From assembly GCF_000740795.1 (NCBI RefSeq), contig NZ_JGYG01000011.1, positions 1 through 64,000 on the forward strand: a stretch of DNA of 64,000 nt, written 5' to 3'. Below the pieces are notes generated by a model. It worked only from the letters and a program-made list of their open reading frames with translations, made no database searches and had not been told where the DNA came from. Below, piece by piece: positions 18,766-27,668 of the stretch. The position numbers were made by a program, and so were the translations under genes. This DNA is from Haematobacter massiliensis (GTDB lineage: Bacteria; Pseudomonadota; Alphaproteobacteria; Rhodobacterales; Rhodobacteraceae). The stretch's first letter is position 1; each line of letters opens with the position of its first letter.

Positions 18766-21228
18766 TTAGGGCGTTGGGGTTATCCGGGTGATGCCCATGG
18801 CAGCAGCGCGGGCAAGGTCCGGATCCAGCGACATCGGGATATATTCTCCCCGCCGCCACAGTTCTCCCATGTCGTCGTAGTGGCGCGAGAGCGGATGCCC
18901 TGATTGCCCCGTCGCCGTGATGAACACCGAACTGTCCGGGTCGGCAAAGTCATAGACCCCCCGATAGCCCGCGCCATGGACATTGAGATAGGGATTGCTG
19001 CCTCTTCCACTGGTCAAGCCGCGCATCAGCGTATCGTCACCGCCCGAGGTGGATTGCCGGATATTCACGAGATAGCGCAGCAGCGGCACATTCCCCAGCA
19101 CCGGGTGGTCATGGGCCGCCTGATGGATGTCGCCCCAGCGCCAGCTTTCCAGATTGCGGCCATAGCGTTCGGTGAGCCGCAGCAAGGCATCATCCAGCGC
19201 CATCCGGGCGATATCGGTGCAGGTCTCCACCGGGGAGGACTGGAGGATGTCGCACCACTTTCCCGCGCCGTCGATGTTGCGGAACACCCGTTCCATGAAC
19301 AGCGGGTCGGGATGGGTAAAGCTGTCGGCAAGCGGGCCAAGCTCGTCCCGGATGAGCTTCTCCTGCAGGCTCCGCATCCAGGCGGCATAGATCAGCGGCT
19401 CGGGCAAATGCTCGTTCATCTCCCCGTTCCACTCCGCGAGAAGGTTCAGCGCCTTCTGGCGGAGCCGTTCGGTGGTGCCTTCGGCCGCAGGCTCCCCTGT
19501 GAACCACAGATCCTTGCCGATGAGCGGCAGAAGGGTGCGCGCCCCCTGGCTCACCGTATCGAGCTGCGCTTCGATGAAGCTCTCCCGCGTATGGACTTCC
19601 CGCGTCTGCATCAGGCGCTTCCACCGCTCGATGCGCTGGCTGTCGCCCCAGTCGAAGCTCACGTGCCGGGGGAAGGGGGCGTCGATCATCTTGTTGTTGG
19701 TATTGCCGAGAACGCCTCCCTCCGGTTCCACGAAGCGGGGGTTCTCTGCAGAGGGAAATATCCCCTGCCAGCGGTTCTGTGCGATCCAGCCGGGGCTGGG
19801 CATCCGGCCCTGCGTCTGGTGGGCGGGGTCGCGCATGGGCATGGCACCGATGACCTGCATGGCTATACCATGGGAATCGGCCAGCATCAGGTTCTGCGAC
19901 GGTGCGGTATAAAGCTCCCCCGCCGCCAGGCCCGCGGCAACAGATCTCGCTGTCATGAGCCGGAGGCCAGCGGTCATCGTCCGATCATGCGGAGTAAGCG
20001 CCGTCGAGGTCAGAGACATCACGTGACCGGGCGGTGTGACGGTCCCCAGATCATAATGGGAGCCGGGCAGGACGGGGCCGTTCTCCGTCCAGCGCAGGGT
20101 GAGCGTGACGGGGGCCGCGTCCTTGATCGACAGAATCGCGCGGCGGGTCTCGAAGCTCTTGTAGCCCGAGGGGGTCAGGTATTCCTCCGGGTTCTCGGGG
20201 TTCAGCCGCTCGATATGCAGATCCTGATCGTCGAGATAGGAGGAGGTCAACGCCCAGCCCAGATCGGCGTTCCGTCCGACGATCACCAGCGGGATGCCCG
20301 GGATCGTCCCGCCGATCACCCCGCCGCCTGCAAGGTCCAGCCGCGCCAGATACCACACCGTCGGGGCCGAGAAGTTGAGGTGCGGGTCATTTGCCAGCAG
20401 TGTCCCCCCCGAGGCGGAGCGGGAAGGCGCCGCCGCCCAGGCGTTGGAGGCTCCGGCGAAAACCTGCGGATGCACGGGATCGAAGGCGCTCTCCGGCCCC
20501 GACAGCGCGGCATAGGAAGGCGTCACGTTCGGCACGATGCTGGCATAGTCCGGCAGGGCGGCGATGCCGGGACCGGGAACGTCCGGCAGGATATCCCGCA
20601 CGCGGTCTGCAGGCATCAGCAGCGATGTCCGCGCGCGCAACACCTCCCGCTCCATCTGGCCGGTGAGCTGCAGCGCCATGAGCTTCAGAATTGCCAGCGA
20701 ATCCGCCGGTTGCCAATGGGCGATCTCGGGCGGGAACAGGAAGAACTCGGGGGCGCCGCGTCCCAGCGCCTGCGCGTTCACCGTTTCGATCCAGGCGTTC
20801 ACGCCACGGGAATAGGCCTCCAGCGCGCGTTTCGTGGGGTCGTCCTGTTCCTCGAAGGAGGCCTGTGCCAAGCCGTAAAGGTCGAGACGCCGGATGAATT
20901 CGTCGGTTCGTACCGTGCGCGCGCCGAAAAGCTCCGACAGCCGCCCCTGCGCGGTCCGCCGCAGAATCGTCATCTGCCACAGCCGGTCCTGCGCATGGAC
21001 GAAGCCCAGTCCGAAGAAGGCGTCCTCATCCGTTTTGGCGAAGATATGCGGCACACTCGCCGTGTCGCGCACGATCTCCATGGGCTGATCCACGCCCGAA
21101 AGCCGGTAGGACGCGCTGTAATCGGGCAGGGAGCGGGACGTGACATAGTAAAGGCCCGCGAGCGTCGCAGCCGTTACCAGGATCAGCGCTGTGAGAATCC
21201 GCACGAGCCAGCGGAATGCGATGAGCAT
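18766..21228 (-). CDS. penicillin acylase family protein
   Basis: Ntn-hydrolase of 820 residues. One N-terminal hydrophobic segment (residues 10-30) suggests a signal peptide or membrane anchor. The expected self-cleavage site is A260/S261 in FAGASNAWAA, which makes Ser261 the N-terminal nucleophile of the beta chain. Conserved features of the beta chain such as LLANDPHLNFSAP and the oxyanion Asn region GNTNNKM follow. Family members cleave amide bonds, including beta-lactam side chains and N-acyl-homoserine lactones (quorum quenching). The true substrate cannot be read from sequence. It is an isolated gene, with no obvious operon partner. Confidence 0.9.
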   Translation of the reverse strand: MLIAFRWLVRILTALILVTAATLAGLYYVTSRSLPDYSASYRLSGVDQPMEIVRDTASVPHIFAKTDEDAFFGLGFVHAQDRLWQMTILRRTAQGRLSELFGARTVRTDEFIRRLDLYGLAQASFEEQDDPTKRALEAYSRGVNAWIETVNAQALGRGAPEFFLFPPEIAHWQPADSLAILKLMALQLTGQMEREVLRARTSLLMPADRVRDILPDVPGPGIAALPDYASIVPNVTPSYAALSGPESAFDPVHPQVFAGASNAWAAAPSRSASGGTLLANDPHLNFSAPTVWYLARLDLAGGGVIGGTIPGIPLVIVGRNADLGWALTSSYLDDQDLHIERLNPENPEEYLTPSGYKSFETRRAILSIKDAAPVTLTLRWTENGPVLPGSHYDLGTVTPPGHVMSLTSTALTPHDRTMTAGLRLMTARSVAAGLAAGELYTAPSQNLMLADSHGIAMQVIGAMPMRDPAHQTQGRMPSPGWIAQNRWQGIFPSAENPRFVEPEGGVLGNTNNKMIDAPFPRHVSFDWGDSQRIERWKRLMQTREVHTRESFIEAQLDTVSQGARTLLPLIGKDLWFTGEPAAEGTTERLRQKALNLLAEWNGEMNEHLPEPLIYAAWMRSLQEKLIRDELGPLADSFTHPDPLFMERVFRNIDGAGKWCDILQSSPVETCTDIARMALDDALLRLTERYGRNLESWRWGDIHQAAHDHPVLGNVPLLRYLVNIRQSTSGGDDTLMRGLTSGRGSNPYLNVHGAGYRGVYDFADPDSSVFITATGQSGHPLSRHYDDMGELWRRGEYIPMSLDPDLARAAAMGITRITPTP

Positions 21229-21306
21229 GGGGGCCTTCAGTTGACGCGGGCGATGGAGCCCGTAGTTAAGTCAAAGCGGTGAGACACGCAATCGCGAGGA
21301 GGGGAC

Positions 21307-22197
21307 ATGAAGGTCGCATTTCTGGGTCTGGGGGTGATGGGCGCACCGATGGCGCGGCATCTGGCCAAGGCGGGCCATACGGTCACAGTCTATAATCGCA
21401 CGTATTCCAAGGCGGCCGCCTGGGTCGCAACCAATGGCGGGCGGGCGGCGCGCACGCCTTCCGCCGCGGCAGAGGGTGCCGAATTCGTGATGGTCTGTGT
21501 GGGCAACGACGATGATCTGCGCTCCGTCTGTCTCGGGCCCGATGGGGCATTCGCCGGCATGGCTGCGGGTAGCGTACTCGTCGATCACACGACGGTTTCT
21601 GCGCGGGTGACGCGGGAGCTTGCCGCAGCCGCGGCGGAGCAGTCCATCGCGTTTGTGGATGCGCCGGTATCAGGCGGACAGGCAGGTGCCGAGAACGGCA
21701 TCCTGTCGGTCATGTGCGGGGGCGCACCGGAGGATTTCGCGCGGGCGGCGCCCGTGATCGCCGCCTATTCCCGCATCTGTCGTCTGATCGGCCCGACCGG
21801 CTCGGGCCAGCTCGCCAAGATGATGAACCAGATCTGCATCGCGGGCGTGGTCCAGGGCCTGTCCGAAGCGCTGGCTTTCGGGGAGAAGGCGGGCCTTGAC
21901 GGGCGCGCGGTGGTGGAGGTCATCAGTCAGGGTGCGGCGGGATCGTGGCAGATGGTCAACCGGCATGACACGATGCTGGACGACCGTTTCAATTTCGGCT
22001 TTGCGGTGGACTGGATGCGCAAGGATCTGGGCATCTGCCTCGCGACCGGCGATGAGATCGGCGCCCCTCTGCCCCTGACCGCTCTGGTCGATCAGTTCTA
22101 CAAGGATGTACAGGCGATGGGTGGCGGGCGGTGGGATACCTCCTCCCTTCTACGCAGGCTGAAGGCATTTGATCGCGAGGATCCGGATCAACGCTGA
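21307..22197 (+). CDS. 3-hydroxyisobutyrate-dehydrogenase-type oxidoreductase
   Basis: NAD(P)-dependent beta-hydroxyacid dehydrogenase of 296 residues. The dinucleotide motif GLGVMG is at residues 7-12, the substrate signature DAPVSGGQAGAENG near 118 and catalytic K171 in GQLAKMMNQ. The family includes 3-hydroxyisobutyrate, tartronate semialdehyde and gamma-hydroxybutyrate enzymes; substrate is not determined. It is followed 62 bp later by an Rrf2 regulator and is divergent from the penicillin acylase gene. Confidence 0.9.
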   Translation: MKVAFLGLGVMGAPMARHLAKAGHTVTVYNRTYSKAAAWVATNGGRAARTPSAAAEGAEFVMVCVGNDDDLRSVCLGPDGAFAGMAAGSVLVDHTTVSARVTRELAAAAAEQSIAFVDAPVSGGQAGAENGILSVMCGGAPEDFARAAPVIAAYSRICRLIGPTGSGQLAKMMNQICIAGVVQGLSEALAFGEKAGLDGRAVVEVISQGAAGSWQMVNRHDTMLDDRFNFGFAVDWMRKDLGICLATGDEIGAPLPLTALVDQFYKDVQAMGGGRWDTSSLLRRLKAFDREDPDQR

Positions 22198-22259
22198 TCT
22201 CGCATCCCTATTGCGCGTGCCGTGCTTGATCGGCGGCGCGCGCCAGCCTACCAAGGGGC

Positions 22260-22709
22260 ATGATAACGCAGCGGATGAAATATGCGCTCAAGGCGCTGAT
22301 GGTGCTCGCCGACGAATGGCAGGGAGCCCACAACCCGCTGTCCATCGAGGAGATTGCGCGCCGCGCCGGGACGCCCAAGCGGTTTCTGGAGCACATCCTC
22401 CTCGATCTGCGCAAGACCGGCACCGTGGTGAGCCTGCGGGGGCGCCGGGGCGGCTACATGCTCGTCAAACCGCCGGAAACCGTGGCATTGAGCGAACTGC
22501 TCCGCGCCATTGACGGGCCGATCGCGCCGCTCCCCTGTCTTTCCCGCAAGGCCTATCAGCGGTGCGAGGACTGCACGGATGAGGAAACCTGTCGTCTGCG
22601 CCGGGTATTCGGCGAGTTGTTCTGGTCTTACCTCATCCTGCTGGACAGCCTGACGCTCGCCGACCTCATCCGAACGCCCGAAGGCTTTGGACAGCTCGTG
22701 GCCGAATGA
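22260..22709 (+). CDS. Rrf2-family regulator with four cysteines
   Basis: Regulator of 149 residues. The N-terminal winged helix (about residues 1-75) includes the Rrf2 wing GRRGGYML. C93, C102, C105 and C111 form a cluster suited to a redox-sensitive Fe-S centre, although the spacing differs from IscR. It overlaps the following flavoprotein gene by 4 bp, so the two are translationally coupled, which suggests the regulator senses a redox signal connected with that protein. Confidence 0.85.
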   Translation: MITQRMKYALKALMVLADEWQGAHNPLSIEEIARRAGTPKRFLEHILLDLRKTGTVVSLRGRRGGYMLVKPPETVALSELLRAIDGPIAPLPCLSRKAYQRCEDCTDEETCRLRRVFGELFWSYLILLDSLTLADLIRTPEGFGQLVAE

Positions 22710-23998
22710 CCGAAGTTCCGCATATCCTCATCGCAGGCGGTGGCGCCACAGGCACGATACTTTCCGCACAGCTTCTGCGGCGGGGCGCGCGGGTCAGCCT
22801 GGTCGAGCGTAACACAGTGGGGGAGGGGGTCGCCTATTCCACGCGCGATCCGGCGCATCTGCTGAACACCCGAAGCGCCGCGATGTCCGCTTTCCCCGAT
22901 ATCCCGGGCGATTTCGTGGACTGGCTGCTGCGCGACCGGGGGGAGGCGGACCCTGCGGTATTCGAGAGCCGGGCAGATTACGCGCGCTACCTCAAGCATC
23001 TCCTCGCACCATGGCAGGGCCATCCGCGTCTGCGCATCCTGCGGGATGAGGCCGTGGCCGTGGACGACAGGGGCACGAGCGTCACCCTGCACTGCGCTGG
23101 GGGCGAGGTGCTGGCAGGGGATCGTCTGGTGCTGGCCACCGGTCATGCGGTGCCGGAGGCGGAGCCCGGAATGCGCCAACCGTGGCGGGAAGGGGGCACC
23201 CCGGATGGCCTGGTACTTCTGGTCGGCACCGGGCTGACCATGGTGGATGAGGTATTGAGCCTGCTGGAAGCGGGCCATCGCGGCGGCATGCTGGCCATTT
23301 CGCGCCGCGGTCTTCTGCCAAGGCACCATCTGGAGGAGCCGCCGCGACCGGTGATACTCCCCGATGACGTTCCTGTCGGAGAGGGGCCTGCAACCATCGC
23401 GCGCTGGCTCCGCCGCACCGTCGCGCGGGAGGTCGCCTCGGGGGGTGACTGGCGCGGCGTGGTCGATGCCGTGCGCCCGGAGGTGCAGACTTTGTGGCGC
23501 GCCATGCCTGAGGCGGGCCGAAGGGTGTTTCTACGTCACGGCGCCGTCTGGTGGGATGTGCATCGTCACCGGATGCCGCCCGGTTCGCGGGCCCGCCTTG
23601 ATGCGGCAATGGCTGATGGATCGTTTCGGCTGCAGCGGGCGCGTCTGCAGGGACTCGCGGATGGGACAGCCCGCCTCTGCCTGCCGGGAGGCGGGGTGGA
23701 GGACGTCGCGACCGCCGCCGTCATAGACTGCCGGGGGATCAGGCGCGACCCGGAGCGCTCCGCCTCACCGCTGATTGCGGGGCTGCTCGGCTCCGGAATG
23801 GCGCGGATCGACCCGCTGCGGCTCGGGCTGGACGTGACGCCGCAGGGGGCCATCATCGCGCGGGACGGCACGGTGTCCCAGACGATCCACGCTGCCGGGC
23901 CGCCAAGCCGCGCGGCGCTTTGGGAAATCACCGCGATCCCTGATATCCGGGAGCAGGTCGCCCGGCTCGCCGCCTCCTTCGTGCCCGGTTGCGAATAG
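22706..23998 (+). CDS. FAD/NAD(P)-binding protein
   Basis: Flavoprotein of 430 residues with an N-terminal dinucleotide motif, IAGGGATGTILSAQLL (residues 8-23), and the following VERN acidic strand end. GEGVAYSTRDPAHLLNTR matches the uncharacterised FAD-NAD(P)-binding family (HpnW-like, PF13454 type). A second nucleotide-binding segment, LVLLVGTGLTMVDE, is near residue 175. It has no signal peptide. It is translationally coupled to the Rrf2 regulator. The reaction is unknown. Confidence 0.8.
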   Translation: MTEVPHILIAGGGATGTILSAQLLRRGARVSLVERNTVGEGVAYSTRDPAHLLNTRSAAMSAFPDIPGDFVDWLLRDRGEADPAVFESRADYARYLKHLLAPWQGHPRLRILRDEAVAVDDRGTSVTLHCAGGEVLAGDRLVLATGHAVPEAEPGMRQPWREGGTPDGLVLLVGTGLTMVDEVLSLLEAGHRGGMLAISRRGLLPRHHLEEPPRPVILPDDVPVGEGPATIARWLRRTVAREVASGGDWRGVVDAVRPEVQTLWRAMPEAGRRVFLRHGAVWWDVHRHRMPPGSRARLDAAMADGSFRLQRARLQGLADGTARLCLPGGGVEDVATAAVIDCRGIRRDPERSASPLIAGLLGSGMARIDPLRLGLDVTPQGAIIARDGTVSQTIHAAGPPSRAALWEITAIPDIREQVARLAASFVPGCE

Positions 23999-24081
23999 GG
24001 CGGAGATCACGCCTTTTCCCGGTTGTCGTTTTCAAGGAATGCCGAACCGCTGAAAAATTGCTGTGGCCCTTGCCGAAATGC

Positions 24082-24123
24082 ATAGGTGCCTATACATAGG
24101 TGGCTAATCGTTATCCACCTATG
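24082..24123. promoter_or_regulatory. probable MarR-family operators
   Basis: Two palindromes lie directly before the marR-type start. ATAGG-TG-CCTAT occupies 24082-24093. CATAGGTGG and CCACCTATG form perfect 9-bp arms at 24095-24103 and 24115-24123. The shared CATAGGTG core suggests a dimer binding site repeated two or three times. The second arm ends only 11 bp before the start codon, which fits autorepression of the efflux operon. Confidence 0.7.
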
Positions 24124-24134
24124 TCTTTATCGCG

Positions 24135-24605
24135 ATGCCCGAAAGCAACACAAAGCCCACGCCCGCAGATCAGCGCAACGCCTGGTTCATCGACGAACTC
24201 ACGAAAGTGAGTCGCAAGATCCGCACGCTGTTCGATGCCCGTGTGCGGGCGCAGGATCTGACACTGTCCCGCGCCCGCGTCCTTTTGCGGCTGAGCGAGG
24301 AAGGTGGTCAGACCCAGAGCCAGCTCGCCTGCAAGCTCGAGGTGGAACAGCCTTCCATGGTCGGCATTCTCGACGGTCTGGAGAAGCTGGGCTACATCCG
24401 TCGCGAAGCGCAGGAGAGCGACCGGCGCGTCAAGAACGTCTATCTCACCGATACTGCCCGGACGAAGGCGCGTGGATTGACCGATTTCTCCCGTCGGCTG
24501 CGGGAGGATATGCTTGAAGGCATTTCTCCGGCCGATCTGGAGACGGCGACGCGCGTCCTGCGCGTCATCATGCAGAACATCGATTCCGGCAAACTGGACG
24601 GCTGA
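24135..24605 (+). CDS. MarR-family transcriptional regulator
   Basis: Regulator of 156 residues with the MarR winged helix: recognition-helix region LACKLEVEQPSMVGILDGLE (about residues 66-85) and the wing DRRVKNVYLT near 98. It is the first gene of a three-gene unit with an MFS pump and its membrane-fusion partner, 2 bp before the pump gene. Like EmrR/MprA, it probably represses the operon until a toxic ligand binds. Two palindromes sit immediately upstream. Confidence 0.92.
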   Translation: MPESNTKPTPADQRNAWFIDELTKVSRKIRTLFDARVRAQDLTLSRARVLLRLSEEGGQTQSQLACKLEVEQPSMVGILDGLEKLGYIRREAQESDRRVKNVYLTDTARTKARGLTDFSRRLREDMLEGISPADLETATRVLRVIMQNIDSGKLDG

Positions 24606-24607
24606 TC

Positions 24608-26338
24608 ATGAACGATCGCGCCATCATTCAACGCGTCCAGGCGGTGGAGCCGGAGGCAGAGGCTGACACCGCAACCGGGGAGCAGCCTGCCTCACCAGTT
24701 CCGCAACCCGCTTCCGATGCGCCTCAGCAGCCGGACCGGCCTCCCTTCGTGGCCAAACCGCCGCATATGGTCGCGGCCTATATCGTCGCCTCGACGCTTC
24801 TGGCGCTCACCCAGAGCTTCGGGATGAACCTCGTGTCGGCCAACATTCCTCAGATCGCGGGCGACCTCTCGGCCACGCAGACGGAAGCCACATGGCTGAT
24901 GGCCGCCTACATGGCGCCGAATGTCTCGCTGGCCGTGGCGCTCATCAAGATCAGGAACCAGTTCGGGCTGCGTAACTTCGCCGAGATCTCCATTCTGGGG
25001 TTCGTCGCTGCGGCGCTGCTGAACTTCCTGATCTCCGACCTGCATTCCGCACTGGTCGTGCGATTCATGAGCGGGATGGCCGCCTCTCCGATGTCCAGCC
25101 TCGCCTTCCTCTATATGCTGGAACCGATGCCGCCTGAGAAGAAGCTCAGTGTCGGTCTGTCGCTCGCGCTCACCAACATCACCCTCGGTGTACCCATCGC
25201 GCGGATCGTGTCGCCTTATCTTATCGAGCTGTGGGGCGGGTGGCATGCGCTGACCGTGCTGGAGCTGGCTCTGGCCGTCGCGGCACTGGGGTTCGTGTAC
25301 AAGCTGCCCCTCGCCCCCATGCCGCGGGCGAATGTGATCAGCCGTGCCGATGTGGTCAGTTATCTGCTGATCGCCGTCGGCTTTGGCTGCGTGGCTGTCG
25401 TGCTGGTCACCGGGCGGCTCTACTGGTGGTTCGAGGCGCCATGGATCGGCTGGGTTCTGGCCCTTTCCGCGCTTTGCCTGACAGCCGCCGCGATGATCGA
25501 GCTGAATAGAGACTCACCGCTGCTAGATATTCGCTGGCTGACCAGCCCCGCCATCCTGCATTTCGCTGGTGCGTTGTTTCTCTTCCGCATCGTTCTGGCC
25601 GAGCAAAGCTCAGGCGTGCCGCTGTTCTTCACCGCGCTCGGCCTGTCGAATACACAGATGCAGTTGATGTATTGGCTCATCCTGCTGGGGTCGCTCTTGG
25701 GCGGGCTGACGTCGGCGGCGATCCTCAAACCGGGGCGGGAGGAGATGATGCATGTCGTGGCCCTCATCCTGATCGCCACGGGCGCGCTGATGGATAGCCA
25801 GGCGACGAGCCTCACCCGACCCGATCAGATGATGCTGAGCCAGGCGCTGATCGCCTATGCCACGGCCCTGTTCCTGCCCCCCGCAATGGCGAGCGGCCTG
25901 ATGTCCGCGCTGAAGAAGGGGCCGAACTACATCCTGAGCTTCATCATCGTCTTTCTGATGACCCAGAGCATCGGCGGTCTGCTTGGCTCCGCCATCTTCG
26001 GCACGCTGGTGACGATCAGGACGAACCTGCACACGCTCCGCCTGTCCGAGCTGATCTCGCCGTCAGACCCCCTGGTCGCCCAGCGGATCCAGCAATACGG
26101 CGCCAGCTACGCCAATGTCATTCCCGACAGCCTGCAACGACAGGTGGAAGGGACGCGGCTCCTTTCCACCGTCATCAAGCGGGAGGCGACTGTGCTGGCG
26201 TATAATGACGTGTTTCTCATCGTGGGGATCATGGCGTTGGTCGCGCTGGGGCTTTTGCTCTGCCACATGGCGCTGAACGTCTGGCTTCGGCAGCGTGCGG
26301 CTGCAACGGCACCGCCCGGTGGCCCGCTGCCGAACTGA
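24608..26338 (+). CDS. MFS multidrug efflux transporter, EmrB-like (DHA2)
   Basis: Protein of 576 residues with about 14 hydrophobic helices after a Pro/Gln-rich cytosolic lead of roughly 50 residues. Helix 1-2 features such as VSANIPQIAGDLSATQTEATWL correspond to the DHA2/EmrB pattern. It would export drugs or amphipathic acids across both membranes with the downstream HlyD-like adaptor and a TolC-type channel encoded elsewhere. It is translated just after the MarR gene. Confidence 0.9.
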   Translation: MNDRAIIQRVQAVEPEAEADTATGEQPASPVPQPASDAPQQPDRPPFVAKPPHMVAAYIVASTLLALTQSFGMNLVSANIPQIAGDLSATQTEATWLMAAYMAPNVSLAVALIKIRNQFGLRNFAEISILGFVAAALLNFLISDLHSALVVRFMSGMAASPMSSLAFLYMLEPMPPEKKLSVGLSLALTNITLGVPIARIVSPYLIELWGGWHALTVLELALAVAALGFVYKLPLAPMPRANVISRADVVSYLLIAVGFGCVAVVLVTGRLYWWFEAPWIGWVLALSALCLTAAAMIELNRDSPLLDIRWLTSPAILHFAGALFLFRIVLAEQSSGVPLFFTALGLSNTQMQLMYWLILLGSLLGGLTSAAILKPGREEMMHVVALILIATGALMDSQATSLTRPDQMMLSQALIAYATALFLPPAMASGLMSALKKGPNYILSFIIVFLMTQSIGGLLGSAIFGTLVTIRTNLHTLRLSELISPSDPLVAQRIQQYGASYANVIPDSLQRQVEGTRLLSTVIKREATVLAYNDVFLIVGIMALVALGLLLCHMALNVWLRQRAAATAPPGGPLPN

Positions 26339-26377
26339 CGCCTCCCTCCGCTGACCCAGTTATTCGAGTATTCTGTC

Positions 26378-27514
26378 ATGCCACACGAAATCATCCGCTC
26401 CCGCGCCACGCATATCGCCTTTGTCACCGGCATCGCTGCCATTGGGCTGGTGCTCTATGCGTGGCAGCTGCCCCCCTTCACCACTGCCATTGAGACGACG
26501 GAGAACGCCTATACCCGGGCCAAGGTGACGTTCCTTGCGCCGCAGGTCGCGGGCCATGTGGCCGAGGTATTCGTGCATGACTTCGACATGGTGAAGGCCG
26601 GTCAGTCGCTGGTGAAGATCGACGACCGCATCTTCCGCCAGAAGCTCGCGCAGGCAGAGGCCGCACTTGCTTCCTCCCGGGCGAGCCTTGCCTCTAACGC
26701 GCAGGACTGCTTGGTGGCGGAAGCGAGCGTCCGCGCGGCGGAAGCCACGCTGGAGGGCGCGAAGGCTTCGGTGAAGGTTGCCAATGCGAACTGGGAGCGC
26801 ATCACCCCCTTGCTCGCGAAGGGTGTCGCCACGCAGGCGGACGGCGACGCCACCCGCGCCGCCCTGGATCAGGCAATCGCCAATCAGCATCAGGCGGAGG
26901 CCGCTCTGGAGACGGCCAGACAGAAGGTGCAGTCCACGATCGTCGGGCGTCAGGCGCTGGAGGCCGCTGTCACGGGATCGGAGGCGGCTGTGGAGCTTGC
27001 CCGTATCGACCTCGACAATACCGAAATTCGCGCGCCGCAGGACGGCCGCGTCGGAGAGGTGGGGGCACGGCCGGGGCAGTATGTGTCCGCAGGAACGCAG
27101 CTCATGCCGCTCGTTCCGGAGGCGCTTTGGGTCGTCGCGAACATGAAGGAGACCCAGCTTGCCCAGATGCGCGTCGGGCAGCCCGCGCGGATCACCGTGG
27201 ATGCCATGAAACGCGCGGAACTGACCGGCCATGTCACGGGTTTTGCGCCCGCCACCGGCAATGAATTCAGTCTCCTCAAGACGGACAACGCCACCGGCAA
27301 CTTCACCAAGGTGGCACAGCGTCTTCCCGTGAGAATCGAACTCGATCCGGGCCAGCCGCTGGTGCAGAGCCTCGTGCCCGGCCTTTCCGTCGTGGTGAGC
27401 GTGGATACCAGTGTAACCCCTGATGAGGGATCCGCCTCCGCGCCCTCGCAGGTATCGGCTCTCGATGCAGAAGAGGCCGCTCCCGGTACCGAGATCGGCG
27501 GCGCGCGGTTCTAG
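26378..27514 (+). CDS. HlyD-family membrane fusion protein, EmrA-like
   Basis: Adaptor of 378 residues. One N-terminal membrane helix (residues 12-30) is followed by the first lipoyl half (VTFLAPQVAGHVAEVFVHDF), a coiled-coil hairpin rich in Ala/Glu at about residues 90-215, the second lipoyl half and a beta-barrel (IRAPQDGRVGEVGARPGQYV). It bridges the EmrB-like pump to an outer-membrane channel. It is separated from the pump gene by 39 bp. Confidence 0.92.
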   Translation: MPHEIIRSRATHIAFVTGIAAIGLVLYAWQLPPFTTAIETTENAYTRAKVTFLAPQVAGHVAEVFVHDFDMVKAGQSLVKIDDRIFRQKLAQAEAALASSRASLASNAQDCLVAEASVRAAEATLEGAKASVKVANANWERITPLLAKGVATQADGDATRAALDQAIANQHQAEAALETARQKVQSTIVGRQALEAAVTGSEAAVELARIDLDNTEIRAPQDGRVGEVGARPGQYVSAGTQLMPLVPEALWVVANMKETQLAQMRVGQPARITVDAMKRAELTGHVTGFAPATGNEFSLLKTDNATGNFTKVAQRLPVRIELDPGQPLVQSLVPGLSVVVSVDTSVTPDEGSASAPSQVSALDAEEAAPGTEIGGARF

Positions 27515-27668
27515 CGGGCGCTGAAAAGCATTCCCGGGCGGCCCCGGATCGCGGATCTCCGCATTGTCGGGAGATCGTCTAAGAAACCTCGGGTTCGGGC
27601 TCCCGATCGGACCGATCTCCTGCTTTCGATGTAAGCGCGGAACGATGCTGGGCGCGTTTGGCAGCCTG

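Noticed and set aside
18904-21282. 792-codon open frame on the plus strand opposite the penicillin acylase gene
   Set aside because: It is the antisense shadow of a GC-rich gene: His/Arg/Gly-rich, no ribosome binding site and no family pattern, whereas the minus-strand frame carries clear catalytic motifs.
27554-27576. Terminator-like inverted repeat GATCTCC/GGAGATC between the EmrA-like gene and gcdR
   Set aside because: The stem is short with a 9-base loop and no T-run on either strand, so it is not strong enough to list as a terminator.
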